NCBI RefSeq assembly: GCF_014084105.1
Contig: NZ_CP048289.1
Span: 7,139,922-7,203,921, forward strand
DNA from: Streptacidiphilus sp. P02-A3a
GTDB lineage: Bacteria > Actinomycetota > Actinomycetes > Streptomycetales > Streptomycetaceae
DNA: 64,000 nucleotides
Reading direction: 5' to 3'
Within the stretch, counting starts at the first letter, position 1. Every line of letters starts with the position of its first letter. The notes under the pieces are model-generated. The model was not told the origin of the DNA. It was given only the letters and a program-made list of their open reading frames with translations, and did no database searches. The position numbers and the translations under genes are program-made. This document shows positions 44,544-53,459 of the stretch, piece by piece.

Positions 44544-46037
44544 TCACATGTGCACGGCCGCCGGGGTGTTCGGGTCCTGGGTGACCCGGCCGCGCCGGTA
44601 GAGCACGGCGGTGAGCAGCGTGCCCGCCGCGAAGAACCCCGCCGACCACCAGTAGGCGGTGGCGTAGCTGTGCAGCTGCGCCTGCGCCAGCACCGCCGCG
44701 GTGGGCCGCTTCCCGCTGATGTAGCTGGTGGCGGCGCTGGCGGCGAGGGTGTTCAGCAGCGCGGTGCCGATGGAGCCGCCGATCTGCTGCATGGTGTTGA
44801 CCGCCGCCGAGGCGACACCGGCGTCCTGCGGCGCGATCCCGGCGGTGGCCAGGCTCATCGCCGGGGGCATCACCAGGCCGATGCCGAGGCCGGTGAGCAC
44901 CAGCGCGGGCAGCACGCTGGAGGCGTACCCGCTGCTCAGGCCGAGGCCGGTGAGCCAGGCCATCCCGGCCGCCGCCATCCCCATGCCCAGCGGCACCACC
45001 GGCTTGGGGCCGAACCTCGGGATGAGCAGGTTGGTGGAGAGCTGCGCGGTGACCATCAGCGAGCCGATCATCGGCAGGAAGGCCAGGCCGGTGCGGACCG
45101 GGGTGTAGCCCATCGACGCCTGGAGGTAGTAGGTCAGGAACAGGAAGACCCCGAACATCCCCGCGCCGGAGATGGCGACCACCAGGAAGGACGCGCCCCG
45201 GTTGCGGTCCAGCAGTACCCGCAGCGGCAGCAGCGGGTGCTCGGCGCGGGTCTGCCACCAGGTGAACGCGGCGATCAGCAGCCCGCCCGCCAGCAGGAAT
45301 CCCCAGGTCAGCGGCGAGGACCAGTGGTGCGTGTCGGCGTTGGAGAAGCCGTAGACCAGGCCGAAGAGTCCGGCGGAGACCAGCAGCGTGCCGGGCAGGT
45401 CGAGCTTGGGCCGGTCGGCCGGGGCGCCGCGCCGGAGCAGCAGCAGCCCGCCAACGAAGGCGATCACGGCGAAGACCAGGTTGACGTACAGGGTCCAGCG
45501 CCAGCTCAGGTGCTCGGTGAGCAGGCCGCCGAGCAGCAGGCCGATGCCGCCGCCGGTACCGGCGATGGCGCCGAAGATGCCGAAGGCCTTGGCGCGTTCC
45601 TTGGCCTCGGTGAAGGTGGTGTTCAGCAGCGACAGGGCGGCGGGCGCGAGCAGCGCGCCGAACATGCCCTGCAGGGCCCGGCCGGTGACCAGGACCTCGA
45701 AGTTCCCGGCGGCTCCGGCCAGGGCCGAGGACAGGGCGAACCCGGCGACGCCGACCAGGAACACGATCTTGCGGCCGATCAGGTCGGCCAGGCGTCCGCC
45801 GAGCAGCAGCAGGCTGCCGAAGGCGAGCGAGTAGGCGGTGACCACCCACTGCCGGTCGCTGTCGGAGAAGGCCAGGGCCTTCTGCGCGGTCGGCAGGGCG
45901 ATGTTCACCACGGTGGCGTCGAGCACCACCATCAGCTGGGCGAGGCCGATGACGGCCAGCACCCACCAGCGGTGCGAGGGCGCGGGTTGCGCACCTGGTG
46001 CGGCGTCGGCGCGGGCGCCGACTGCGGTCTGGCTCAT
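44544..46037 (-). CDS. DHA2-family (14-TMS) drug-efflux MFS transporter
   Basis: The 497-residue membrane protein has motif A of the DHA2 family (GGRLADLIGRKIVFLVGVAG), motif C-like GIFGAIAGTGGGIGLLLGG and the C-terminal loop DAGVASAAVNTMQQIGGSIGTA typical of EmrB/QacA exporters. Proton-driven efflux of antibiotics or dyes is expected. The start is ATG 46037 with GGAGAG in front; GTG 46043 is in frame. Two TetR-type palindromes lie just upstream, and the regulator gene follows them on the same strand. Confidence 0.93.
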   Translation of the reverse strand: MSQTAVGARADAAPGAQPAPSHRWWVLAVIGLAQLMVVLDATVVNIALPTAQKALAFSDSDRQWVVTAYSLAFGSLLLLGGRLADLIGRKIVFLVGVAGFALSSALAGAAGNFEVLVTGRALQGMFGALLAPAALSLLNTTFTEAKERAKAFGIFGAIAGTGGGIGLLLGGLLTEHLSWRWTLYVNLVFAVIAFVGGLLLLRRGAPADRPKLDLPGTLLVSAGLFGLVYGFSNADTHHWSSPLTWGFLLAGGLLIAAFTWWQTRAEHPLLPLRVLLDRNRGASFLVVAISGAGMFGVFLFLTYYLQASMGYTPVRTGLAFLPMIGSLMVTAQLSTNLLIPRFGPKPVVPLGMGMAAAGMAWLTGLGLSSGYASSVLPALVLTGLGIGLVMPPAMSLATAGIAPQDAGVASAAVNTMQQIGGSIGTALLNTLAASAATSYISGKRPTAAVLAQAQLHSYATAYWWSAGFFAAGTLLTAVLYRRGRVTQDPNTPAAVHM

Positions 46038-46050
46038 GGTCACTCTCCGA

Positions 46051-46110
46051 ACGAAACGGTTTCGTACAGAAGCAACCTACGCCGATGCTTAGCGAAACGC
46101 AAAAGTTTCG
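46051..46110. promoter_or_regulatory. Two inverted repeats between TetR and MFS genes
   Basis: ACGAAAC-G-GTTTCGT (46051-46065) and CGAAAC-N6-GTTTCG (46093-46110) share the half site CGAAAC. They lie in the 97-bp gap upstream of the exporter and are the likely binding sites of the TetR protein encoded just upstream. Confidence 0.75.
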
Positions 46111-46134
46111 ATAACGCGCCCGGCTCCGGAGCGG

Positions 46135-46719
46135 TCAGCTGTGCAGCAGCGCGGGCAGGATCACCGCGTCTATGTAGCGGATCAGGTACTCCTGGTCCGC
46201 GAAGCGCTCCTCCAGGATCTTCCGCGCGGGCAGCGCCCCGAACAGCATGTGCACGAAGAACTCCCGGGCGGCGGCGTCCGGCCGCACCTCGCCCCGGTCC
46301 ACGGCCCGCTGGAGCAGCGCGTTCAGCACCTCGCGCTCAGGATCGATCAGCATCTCCCGCAGCGCGGCGGCGAGGTCCTCGTGCTGGTGCGCGGCGTGCC
46401 CGATGGCGCTCAGGAAGACCGTGTCCTTCTCCGCGCCCGAGCCCACCTGCCGGGCCACCTGGTACAGGTCGCCGCGGAGCGAGCCGGTGTCGATGTGTCC
46501 CAGGGTGACCGACGCGGTGTGCCGCATCGCCGCCGCCACCAGCTGCGGCTTGCCCTGCCACTGCCGGTACAGGGTCGCCTTGCTGGAGCGGCTGCGGGCC
46601 GCGACGGCGTCCATGGTCATGCCCTCGTAGCCGACCTCGCGGACCAGGTCGATGACCGCCTGGTACAGCTCGGCCTCACGCTCCGAGGTCAGCCGGGTAC
46701 GGCGCACCGTCGCGGTCAC
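46135..46719 (-). CDS. TetR-family repressor of the exporter
   Basis: The 194-residue protein has a TetR HTH (EVGYEGMTMDAVAARSRSSK, ATLYRQWQGK) and a TetR_C C-terminal domain (VARQVGSGAEKDTVFLSAIGHAAHQH). It lies four bases after the rluB stop (GTG 46719), so it may be read through from rluB as well as from its own control, and precedes the exporter on the same strand with shared CGAAAC operators between them. Confidence 0.9.
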   Translation of the reverse strand: MTATVRRTRLTSEREAELYQAVIDLVREVGYEGMTMDAVAARSRSSKATLYRQWQGKPQLVAAAMRHTASVTLGHIDTGSLRGDLYQVARQVGSGAEKDTVFLSAIGHAAHQHEDLAAALREMLIDPEREVLNALLQRAVDRGEVRPDAAAREFFVHMLFGALPARKILEERFADQEYLIRYIDAVILPALLHS

Positions 46720-46723
46720 CGGA

Positions 46724-47872
46724 CTACAGCCCGACGGTCTTCATCAGCTGACCGACCTCGGGGTTGGTCAGCCGACGCAGCCAGCCGGACTTCTGGTCGC
46801 CGAGCGCGATCGGGCCGAACTGCACCCGCACCAGCTTCTCCACCGGGAAGCCGGACTCCGACAGCAGCCGCCGCACGATGTGCTTGCGACCCTCGTGCAG
46901 GCTCACCTCGACCAGGTAGTTCTTGCCGACGTTCTGCACCACCTTGAAGCTGTCCGCGCGGGCCCAGCCGTCCTCCAGCTCGATGCCCTTCGCCAGCTGC
47001 TTGCCCAGGTCACGCGGGATCGGCCCCTGGATCGCGGCCAGGTAGGTCTTGATCACGCCGTACTTGGGGTGGGTCAGCCGGTGCGCCAGCTCGCCGTGGT
47101 TGGTGAGCAGGATGATGCCCTCGGTCTCGGTGTCCAGCCGTCCCACGTGGAACAGCCGGGTCTCCCGGTTGTTCACGTAGTCGCCGAGGCACTGGCGGCC
47201 GTCCGGGTCCTCCATGGTGGCGACCACACCGGCCGGCTTGTTCAGCGCGAAGAACAGGTACGACTGGGTGGCCACGGTCAGGCCGTCGACCTTGATCTCG
47301 TCGTGCGCCGGGTCCACCCGCTTGCCCTGCTCGCGCACGAGCTTGCCGTTGACCTCGACCCGGCCCTGGTCGATCAGCTCCTCGCAGGCCCGGCGGCTGC
47401 CCATGCCCGCGCGCGCCAGCACCTTCTGCAGCCGCTCGCCCTCGGGCTCGCCGTGGGTCTTCGGCAGCTTCTCCACCGGCTTGTCGTGCCGGATCCGGAC
47501 CGCGTCCTCGATCTTCGCCTGGAGCTCGCGCGAGCGCACCGGCTTGGCCGGGCCGCGCCGCGCGCCCGCGCCGCCGCCGAGGCCGCCGGGGCGGATCTGA
47601 CCGACCGAGCGCCCCGGGCTCGGCGTACGCGCCCCACCGAACTCCGGACGGTCGTACTGGCGCTGCTCGGGACGCGGCGCCTCCTTGTCCCACCCGCTGC
47701 CGCTGCGGCGCTGGCCGCCCGCGCTGCCGCCGCGCTGGCTCCCGCCGCGCGCGCCACCGCCGCCGCTGCCGCCGCTGTTGCCACGGCCACCGCTGTTGCC
47801 GCTGCTGCCGCGACCGCCGGCGCCACCGCCGCTGTTGCCGTTCCTACCGTTACCGCTGTTACCGCTACGCAT
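46724..47872 (-). CDS. rluB: 23S rRNA pseudouridine synthase, RsuA/RluB family
   Basis: A 382-residue protein. The first 110 residues are an extreme Gly/Ser/Arg/Asn-rich low-complexity tail (GRGSSGNSGGRGNSGGSGGG). Then an S4 RNA-binding domain (RLQKVLARAGMGSRRACEEL) and the catalytic fold with VGRLDTETEGIILLTNHGEL, which holds the catalytic Asp, and HEGRKHIVRRLL. It isomerises a uridine of 23S rRNA. Start ATG 47872. The scpB gene lies just upstream, so rluB ends the par-scp-rlu gene string. Confidence 0.95.
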   Translation of the reverse strand: MRSGNSGNGRNGNSGGGAGGRGSSGNSGGRGNSGGSGGGGARGGSQRGGSAGGQRRSGSGWDKEAPRPEQRQYDRPEFGGARTPSPGRSVGQIRPGGLGGGAGARRGPAKPVRSRELQAKIEDAVRIRHDKPVEKLPKTHGEPEGERLQKVLARAGMGSRRACEELIDQGRVEVNGKLVREQGKRVDPAHDEIKVDGLTVATQSYLFFALNKPAGVVATMEDPDGRQCLGDYVNNRETRLFHVGRLDTETEGIILLTNHGELAHRLTHPKYGVIKTYLAAIQGPIPRDLGKQLAKGIELEDGWARADSFKVVQNVGKNYLVEVSLHEGRKHIVRRLLSESGFPVEKLVRVQFGPIALGDQKSGWLRRLTNPEVGQLMKTVGL

Positions 47873-47990
47873 CAAGAAGTCCGTTGTCGAGTCCGTCGTC
47901 GGGGCCGCGTCCCAGGGCGGGTGTCACTGCCTATCACCTGCTCCGTCCGCCCGCCAGACCATCGCCGCAGCAGCTTGCCCGCGCTGGGCG

Positions 47991-48914
47991 CTAGCTCTGT
48001 ACGGCGACCGCCTCGGCGATCGCGGAGCCCTCCTGCGAGTCCGGTTCCACTTCGTCGGCCTCGGGCAGGAAGGGGGCCAGCTCCGGCAGCTCATCCAAGC
48101 CGCGCAGCCCCATCCGTTCCAAAAATTGCTGTGTCGTCCGGTACAGGATCGCTCCTGCTTCCGGCTCGGACCCGGTCTCCTCAACCAGACCCCTTTGTAC
48201 AAGGGTACGCATGACACCGTCACAGTTCACACCACGGACGGCGGATACCCGCGAACGGGACACCGGCTGCCGGTAGGCGATGACCGCCAGCGTCTCCAGC
48301 GCGGCCTGGGTGAGCCGGGCGTGCTGGCCGTCCAGCACGTACCGGTCCACCGCCGGGGCGCAGCTCGCCCGGCTGTAGAAACGCCAGCCCCCGGCGACGA
48401 ACCGCAGGTCGAAGCCGCGGCCCTGGTCGGTGTACTCCGCGGCCAGTTCCCGCAGCGCGGCGGCGACGGCCCGCTTGGGCCGCGCCAGCACCTCGGCCAG
48501 GTGCGCGACGGTCGCCGGCTCGTCGACGATCATCAAGATCGCCTCCAGCGCCGCCTTCAACGGCACCAGCGCGACCTCGTCCACCACCGGCTCGGGTTCC
48601 GGCGCCGGGGCGGCGGCAGCGGCGGGGGCGGGGGCGGGCCGAGCGGCGGGCACCGCCTGGGACCGCGGCACCGCCACCGGCTCCGGTTCCGGTTCCGGCT
48701 CCGGCCCCGGTTCCGGCGGGGCGGGGGTGGACAGCGGGTAGCCCGGGAGCGCGGCCGGCTCCGCCTCCTGGTCCCGGTCCGGCGCGGGCTCCCGCAGCAC
48801 GGTCTCCAGGTACTCCCCGGGCCGGGGACGGCCGGGCATGCCGAGGCGGCGCCGGGGCGCGGGCTCCGGCGGGTACCCCTCCGCCCCCTCGGGGCCGTGG
48901 TCCTCCGTGGTCAC
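47991..48914 (-). CDS. scpB: Segregation and condensation protein B
   Basis: The 307-residue protein has a disordered Pro/Glu/Ala-rich N-terminal extension of about 120 residues (PEPEPEPEPVAVPRSQ) and then the ScpB double winged helix: LKAALEAILMIVDEPATVAHL, GRGFDLRFVAGGWRFYSR and TQAALETLAVIAYRQPVSRS, VRGVNCDGVMRTLVQRGL. ScpB binds ScpA and SMC in chromosome condensation. The start GTG 48914 overlaps the scpA stop by four bases (GTGA), which fixes it. The long extension is unusual compared with the about 200 residues of most ScpB. Confidence 0.95.
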   Translation of the reverse strand: MTTEDHGPEGAEGYPPEPAPRRRLGMPGRPRPGEYLETVLREPAPDRDQEAEPAALPGYPLSTPAPPEPGPEPEPEPEPVAVPRSQAVPAARPAPAPAAAAAPAPEPEPVVDEVALVPLKAALEAILMIVDEPATVAHLAEVLARPKRAVAAALRELAAEYTDQGRGFDLRFVAGGWRFYSRASCAPAVDRYVLDGQHARLTQAALETLAVIAYRQPVSRSRVSAVRGVNCDGVMRTLVQRGLVEETGSEPEAGAILYRTTQQFLERMGLRGLDELPELAPFLPEADEVEPDSQEGSAIAEAVAVQS

Positions 48915-49801
48915 CGCTTTCCGCCCCTCTCCGGCCTCGCGTCCGCCTCCGCCTCGTCCGGCGGGGTGTCGAACTCGTCGGTGACCTGCACCGACGCGTC
49001 CTCGGCGCCGATCCACCGGACCAGCAGCTCCCCCAGTGCCTCCGGCTGGTCGAAGGCCAGCACCCGCTCCCGGTACAGCTCCAGCAGCGCCAGGAACCTG
49101 GCCACCACCGTCAGCACGTCCGGGGCGTCCCGGGCCAGGTCGCGGAAGCTGGCTTGGCCCAGCTCCCGCAGCCGCGCCAGCACCAGCGCGGCCTGCTCGC
49201 GGACGCTCACCGTCGAGGTGTGGATGTGCTCGACGTACACCACCGGCTTGGGCTTCGGCTCCATCGCCCTCGCCGCGAGCCGGGCGAAGGCCTCCGGGCC
49301 GATGCTGATGACCACCTCGGGCAGCAGCGCCGCGTGGTGCGGCTCCAGGCCGACCGTACGCGGGCGGCTGCGCAGCTCCGCCGCCCAGCGCTGGGCGAAC
49401 AGCTCGGCGATCCGCTTGTACGCCCGGTACTGCAACAGCCGGGCGAACAGCAGGTCCCGGGCCTCCAGCAGCGCCAGGTCCTCCTCGTCCTCCAGCTCGG
49501 CGACCGGGAGCAGCCGGGCCGCCTTGAGGTCCAGCAGGGTCGCCGCGACCACCAGGAACTCGCTGGCGAGGTCGAGGTCCCAGTCCGGGCCCATGGCCCG
49601 GATGTGCGCGATGAACTCGTCGGTCACCCGGGACAGCGAGACCTCGGTGACGTCCAGCTTGTGCTTGGCGATCAGGCTGAGTAGCAGGTCGAACGGGCCC
49701 TCGAAGTTGTCCAGCCGCACCTGGAAGCCACCGGACCGCGGCACCGCGGGGGCGTCGTCGGCCTCGGCGGCGGCCTGGTCGGGCTGGGTGGGTGTGCTCA
49801 T
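48911..49801 (-). CDS. scpA: Segregation and condensation protein A (kleisin)
   Basis: The 296-residue kleisin starts at ATG 49801. Family landmarks are GGFQVRLDNFEGPFDLLLSL near the N-terminus, LASEFLVVAATLLDLKAARLL, the central ARLLQYRAYKRIAELFAQRW and the C-terminal winged helix with VVARFLALLELYRERVLAFDQ. It bridges SMC heads together with ScpB. It overlaps scpB and lies 158 bases downstream of the small RHH gene; that gap has no gene. Confidence 0.95.
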   Translation of the reverse strand: MSTPTQPDQAAAEADDAPAVPRSGGFQVRLDNFEGPFDLLLSLIAKHKLDVTEVSLSRVTDEFIAHIRAMGPDWDLDLASEFLVVAATLLDLKAARLLPVAELEDEEDLALLEARDLLFARLLQYRAYKRIAELFAQRWAAELRSRPRTVGLEPHHAALLPEVVISIGPEAFARLAARAMEPKPKPVVYVEHIHTSTVSVREQAALVLARLRELGQASFRDLARDAPDVLTVVARFLALLELYRERVLAFDQPEALGELLVRWIGAEDASVQVTDEFDTPPDEAEADARPERGGKR

Positions 49802-49959
49802 CAGGGTCCATGGTGGTCGTCGGCGGCGCCCGGACGCCCTCGGGACGTGCCGACACGCTGCGCGCTCTCCGGATTCACGTCCGGGCGGCTTCGTCCGAAC
49901 ACCATACGACCTGCCGCCGACAACCCCGACGACCCCGCACGGGCCGCCCGCCGGACCGC

Positions 49960-50523
49960 CTACCGGCCGCGCAGCCGCCGTACCAGGATGCTTGCCTCGC
50001 CGCGCTGCTCCAGGTCCGCGAGGACGACGGCGACCGCCTCACGCACTATCCGGCCCCGGTCGACGGCGAGCCCGTGCTCGCCGCGCAGCACCAGGCGGGC
50101 GTGCTCCAGGTCGATCAGCTCCTCGGCGGAGACATAGACGGTGATCTTCTCCTCGTGCCGCTCGCGCCCGGTGGGGCGGCTGCGCCCGGCGCCGCGCGGC
50201 TTGCGGCGGGCCGGCTCCTCGGCGGCGGCGGGCTGCGCCGCGGGACGGCCGGTGAGCGGGGCACCGTTGCGCGGGGCGCCGTTGTGGGCGGCGCCGTTGT
50301 ACTGGCTGACGACCTGCGCGGTGGGCTCGGCCGGGTCGCTCGCGGCCGCGCCGTGCTCCCCGGCCGGGTCGGCCGGACGGCCCTCGCGCCCGTCCCGGGA
50401 CTCCCGCGCCTCGCGGGCCTCCCGCGCCTCGCGGTTCTGCATGGTGTCGGGCGCGCGGGGCGCGGGGGTGAGCGACGTCCCACCGGTGGTCCGGAACAGT
50501 TCGTCCGCGCCGGGGAGGCTCAC
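49960..50523 (-). CDS. ParA-linked protein with C-terminal ribbon-helix-helix domain
   Basis: A 187-residue protein from GTG 50523, overlapping the parA stop by four bases (GTGA). About 120 disordered residues with EAREARESRDGREGRPADP-type repeats and an NGAPRNGAPL stretch precede a C-terminal RHH-like domain: EKITVYVSAEELIDLEHARL, then DRGRIVREAVAVVLADLEQR. RHH proteins beside a ParA ATPase are centromere-binding or nucleoid adaptors in many plasmids. Here the set lies upstream of scpAB, so a role in chromosome organisation is inferred. The family is conserved in this position in streptomycetes as I recall. Confidence 0.75.
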   Translation of the reverse strand: MSLPGADELFRTTGGTSLTPAPRAPDTMQNREAREAREARESRDGREGRPADPAGEHGAAASDPAEPTAQVVSQYNGAAHNGAPRNGAPLTGRPAAQPAAAEEPARRKPRGAGRSRPTGRERHEEKITVYVSAEELIDLEHARLVLRGEHGLAVDRGRIVREAVAVVLADLEQRGEASILVRRLRGR

Positions 50524-51698
50524 TCGACGGGGCACCGGGCGAGCACCTCCCTGGCGAGCTGGCGGTAGGCGGCGGCACCGACGGAGTTGGACGCGTAGGT
50601 GGTGATCGGCTCCCCGGCGACCGTGGTCTCCGGGAAGCGCACCGTACGGCCGATGACGGTGTGGAAGACGTGCTCGCCGAACGCCTCGGTGACCCGGGCC
50701 AGCACCTCGCGGCTGTGCACCGTGCGCGAGTCGTACATGGTGGCCAGGATGCCGTCGAGCCGCAGCTCCGGGTTGAGCCGCTCGCAGACCTTCTCGATGG
50801 TCTCGGTGAGCAGCGCCACCCCGCGCAGCGCGAAGAACTCGCACTCCAGCGGGACGATGACGCTGTTGGCCGCCGTCAGCGCGTTGACCGTGAGCAGCCC
50901 GAGGGAGGGCTGGCAGTCGATGATGACGTAGTCGTAGTCCGGCAGCAGCGGCTTGAGCGCCCGCGCCAGCGCGGACTCCCGGGCGACCTCGCTGACGAGT
51001 TGGACCTCGGCGGCGGACAGGTCGATGTTCGACGGCAGCAGGTCCATGCCGGGCACGGCGGTCTTCAGCAGGACCTCGTCCGCCGTCAGGCCGCGTTCCA
51101 TCAGCAGGTTGTAGACCGTCAGGTCGAGTTCCATCGGGTTGACGCCGAGGCCGACCGAGAGCGCGCCCTGCGGGTCGAAGTCGACCAGCAGCACCCGACG
51201 GCCGTACTCGGCCAGCGCCGCGCCCAGGTTGATGGTCGAGGTGGTCTTGCCGACCCCGCCCTTCTGGTTGCACATGGCCACGATCTGCGCCGGGCCGTGC
51301 TCGGTCAGCGGCGAGGGGATCGGGAAGTACGGCAGCGGGCGGCCGGTGGGGCCGACCCGCTCGCGGCGCTGCCTGGCCGCGTCCGGGGCCAGTGTGGCGG
51401 CGTACTCCGGATCGGGCTCGTACTCGGCGTCGGGGTCGTAGAACTGGCCCTCGATCAGATTGCTCTGGGCCAGGCCGGGCTCGATGGCGTCGAACGCCGC
51501 CGCGTCGTAGACCTCGCTGTCGTAGCGGGCCGTGACGGGCTCGGAGCCCGCGTGCTCGTGGCTGGTGGCCGTGGCGGTGTAGCCGGGCTGCTGCCTGGCG
51601 TCGAAAGTGCGGACCTCGTCCTCCCCGGAGCGACCGGCGGTGTGCTGCTGCACCAGTCCAGGCTGACCACCCCCGGGAGCAAATGTCGACTCATTCAC
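50520..51698 (-). CDS. ParA-family ATPase (chromosome-partitioning-like)
   Basis: The 392-residue protein has a disordered N-terminus of about 120 residues and a ParA/Soj Walker ATPase: deviant Walker A MCNQKGGVGKTTSTINLGAA, LLVDFDPQGALSVGLGV, YVIIDCQPSLGLLTVNAL and the C-terminal RTVRFPETTVAGEPI. This ParA is not the parAB pair near the origin but the scp-linked paralogue. I choose GTG 51698 (VNESTFAPGG), 11 bases after AGGAGG; the frame is open for 12 more codons to 51734. It couples by GTGA to the RHH gene. Confidence 0.93.
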   Translation of the reverse strand: MNESTFAPGGGQPGLVQQHTAGRSGEDEVRTFDARQQPGYTATATSHEHAGSEPVTARYDSEVYDAAAFDAIEPGLAQSNLIEGQFYDPDAEYEPDPEYAATLAPDAARQRRERVGPTGRPLPYFPIPSPLTEHGPAQIVAMCNQKGGVGKTTSTINLGAALAEYGRRVLLVDFDPQGALSVGLGVNPMELDLTVYNLLMERGLTADEVLLKTAVPGMDLLPSNIDLSAAEVQLVSEVARESALARALKPLLPDYDYVIIDCQPSLGLLTVNALTAANSVIVPLECEFFALRGVALLTETIEKVCERLNPELRLDGILATMYDSRTVHSREVLARVTEAFGEHVFHTVIGRTVRFPETTVAGEPITTYASNSVGAAAYRQLAREVLARCPVE

Positions 51699-52028
51699 AA
51701 GTCGTCTTACCTCCTTGGCGACCGCCGTTGACACCGGATCTTTGGGGGCTCTGGGGCTGTGCCCCTTCGCTGGGCGGCATGTGCCGTGCCGCAGCCTAGC
51801 AACGACACAGTAGCGTCAACCACCACACCAGCGATGCACGAACCAACATGTCGATATGACTAGCTCTTGGAACAGTCGCTGAACGGTCGCCCACGGGCAC
51901 GCCTGCCCAGTGCCGACGCGGTCGACACAGGCCCGGGATCAGCGGCTCCGATGACGTCCCCGACCCCGGCACGGGGGTGAGGTGATCGATGACATGTTGA
52001 CTTCTCGTCAATACCGGCATATGCCGAA
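51699..52028. other. Promoter region of the parA-scp operon
   Basis: The 330 bp between the parA start and the ald terminator are less GC-rich than the surroundings (about 51790-51880 and 51985-52025). No gene, tRNA or clear parS-like site is seen; it must contain the parA promoter. Confidence 0.5.
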
Positions 52029-52076
52029 GCTGAGGGCGGGGTGACGCACCTGTCGGTGCGTCACCCCGCCCTCAGC
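52029..52076 (-). terminator. Long perfect hairpin after ald
   Basis: A 22-bp perfect stem (52029-52050 with 52055-52076) closes a TGTC loop 46 bases downstream of the ald stop. It is the strongest terminator in the window and isolates the ald transcript from parA. Confidence 0.9.
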
Positions 52077-52121
52077 GGATCAGCCCTGCGGCGGGCTGTT
52101 CGAACCGGACCGGGCCCCGGG

Positions 52122-53237
52122 TCAGGCCAGGACGTCGGCCAGCTCGACCGAGCCCAGGCCGTGCGCCTCGGCCACGGACGCGTAGACCAGCTGGCCCTCG
52201 TGCGCGTTCAGGCCCTTGGCCAGCGCCGCGTCGCGGGCGCAGGCCTCCTTCCAGCCCCGGTTCGCCAGCTCGATGATGTACGGCAGCGTCGCGTTGGTGA
52301 GCGCGTAGGTGGAGGTGTTCGGCACCGCGCCGGGCATGTTGGCGACGCAGTAGAAGACCGAGTTGTGGACCGGGAAGGTCGGGTCGTCGTGCGTGGTGGG
52401 CTTCGAGTCCTCGAAGCAGCCGCCCTGGTCGATCGCGATGTCGACCAGCACCGAGCCGGTCTTCATCCGGGAGACCAGCTCGTTGGTGACCAGCTTGGGG
52501 GCCTTGGCGCCGGGGATCAGCACCGCGCCGATGACCAGGTCGGCGTCGAGGACGGCCTTCTCCAGCTCGAAGGCGTTGGAGGCGATCGCCTTGATCTTGT
52601 TGCCGAAGATCTTGTCGGCGTCGCGGAGCTTGTTGATGTCGCGGTCCAGCAGGGTCACGTCGTAGCCCATGCCGATGGCGATGGTCGCCGCGTGCCAGCC
52701 GGAGACGCCGCCGCCGATCACCACGGCCTTGGCCGCGTGGGTGCCGGGGACGCCGCCGGGCAGCGTGCCGCGGCCGCCGGCCGGACGCATCAGGTGGTAC
52801 GAGCCGACCTGCGGCGCCAGCCGGCCCGCGACCTCGGACATCGGCGCGAGCAGCGGCAGGGCGCCGTTGGCCAGCTGCACGGTCTCGTACGCGATGGCGG
52901 TGGTGCCGGAGGCGAGCAGCGCGTCGGTGCACTCCCGCGAGGCCGCCAGGTGCAGGTAGGTGAAGAGGGTCTGGCCCTTGCGGAGGCGGTGGTACTCCGA
53001 GGCGATCGGCTCCTTGACCTTCAGCAGCAGGTCGGCCGCGGCCCAGACCTCGTCCGCGGTGTCGAGGATGGTCGCGCCCGCGGCCACGTACTCGTCGTCG
53101 GGGATCGAGGAGCCAACACCGGCGTTGTGCTCAATGACGACCTGGTGGCCGTTGCGGACGAGCTCGTGCACGCCCGCGGGCGTGATGGCCACGCGGTACT
53201 CGTGGTTCTTGACCTCGCTGGGGATGCCGACCTTCAC
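52122..53237 (-). CDS. ald: L-alanine dehydrogenase
   Basis: The 371-residue enzyme interconverts alanine and pyruvate with NAD. Diagnostic segments: [20 protein letters not shown] at the N-terminus, [13 protein letters not shown] with the pyruvate-binding lysine, FTYLHLAAS with the active-site histidine, the NAD fold [19 protein letters not shown] and [18 protein letters not shown] with the catalytic Asp. I set the start at GTG 53237; the frame continues seven codons to GTG 53258. AAGGGA lies in front. Monocistronic. Confidence 0.96.
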   Translation of the reverse strand: MKVGIPSEVKNHEYRVAITPAGVHELVRNGHQVVIEHNAGVGSSIPDDEYVAAGATILDTADEVWAAADLLLKVKEPIASEYHRLRKGQTLFTYLHLAASRECTDALLASGTTAIAYETVQLANGALPLLAPMSEVAGRLAPQVGSYHLMRPAGGRGTLPGGVPGTHAAKAVVIGGGVSGWHAATIAIGMGYDVTLLDRDINKLRDADKIFGNKIKAIASNAFELEKAVLDADLVIGAVLIPGAKAPKLVTNELVSRMKTGSVLVDIAIDQGGCFEDSKPTTHDDPTFPVHNSVFYCVANMPGAVPNTSTYALTNATLPYIIELANRGWKEACARDAALAKGLNAHEGQLVYASVAEAHGLGSVELADVLA

Positions 53238-53459
53238 GGCTAAACACGTCCCTTGCACATGGGGGTACCCCGCCGACGGACACGCCAGCGGTCAGCCGCG
53301 CACTGGTTGCGGCACTTACGAGTGTAATGAAGCCGGAGCGATGCACCAGCCTTCCAATCCGACCAATTTTTTCAGTTCGATTGGCAGTTTCGTAGGCTTG
53401 CGCGGGGGTCATCCTCACGATTACTGGCAAATCGGGCAAGCTGCCCCAGCTATGGTCGA

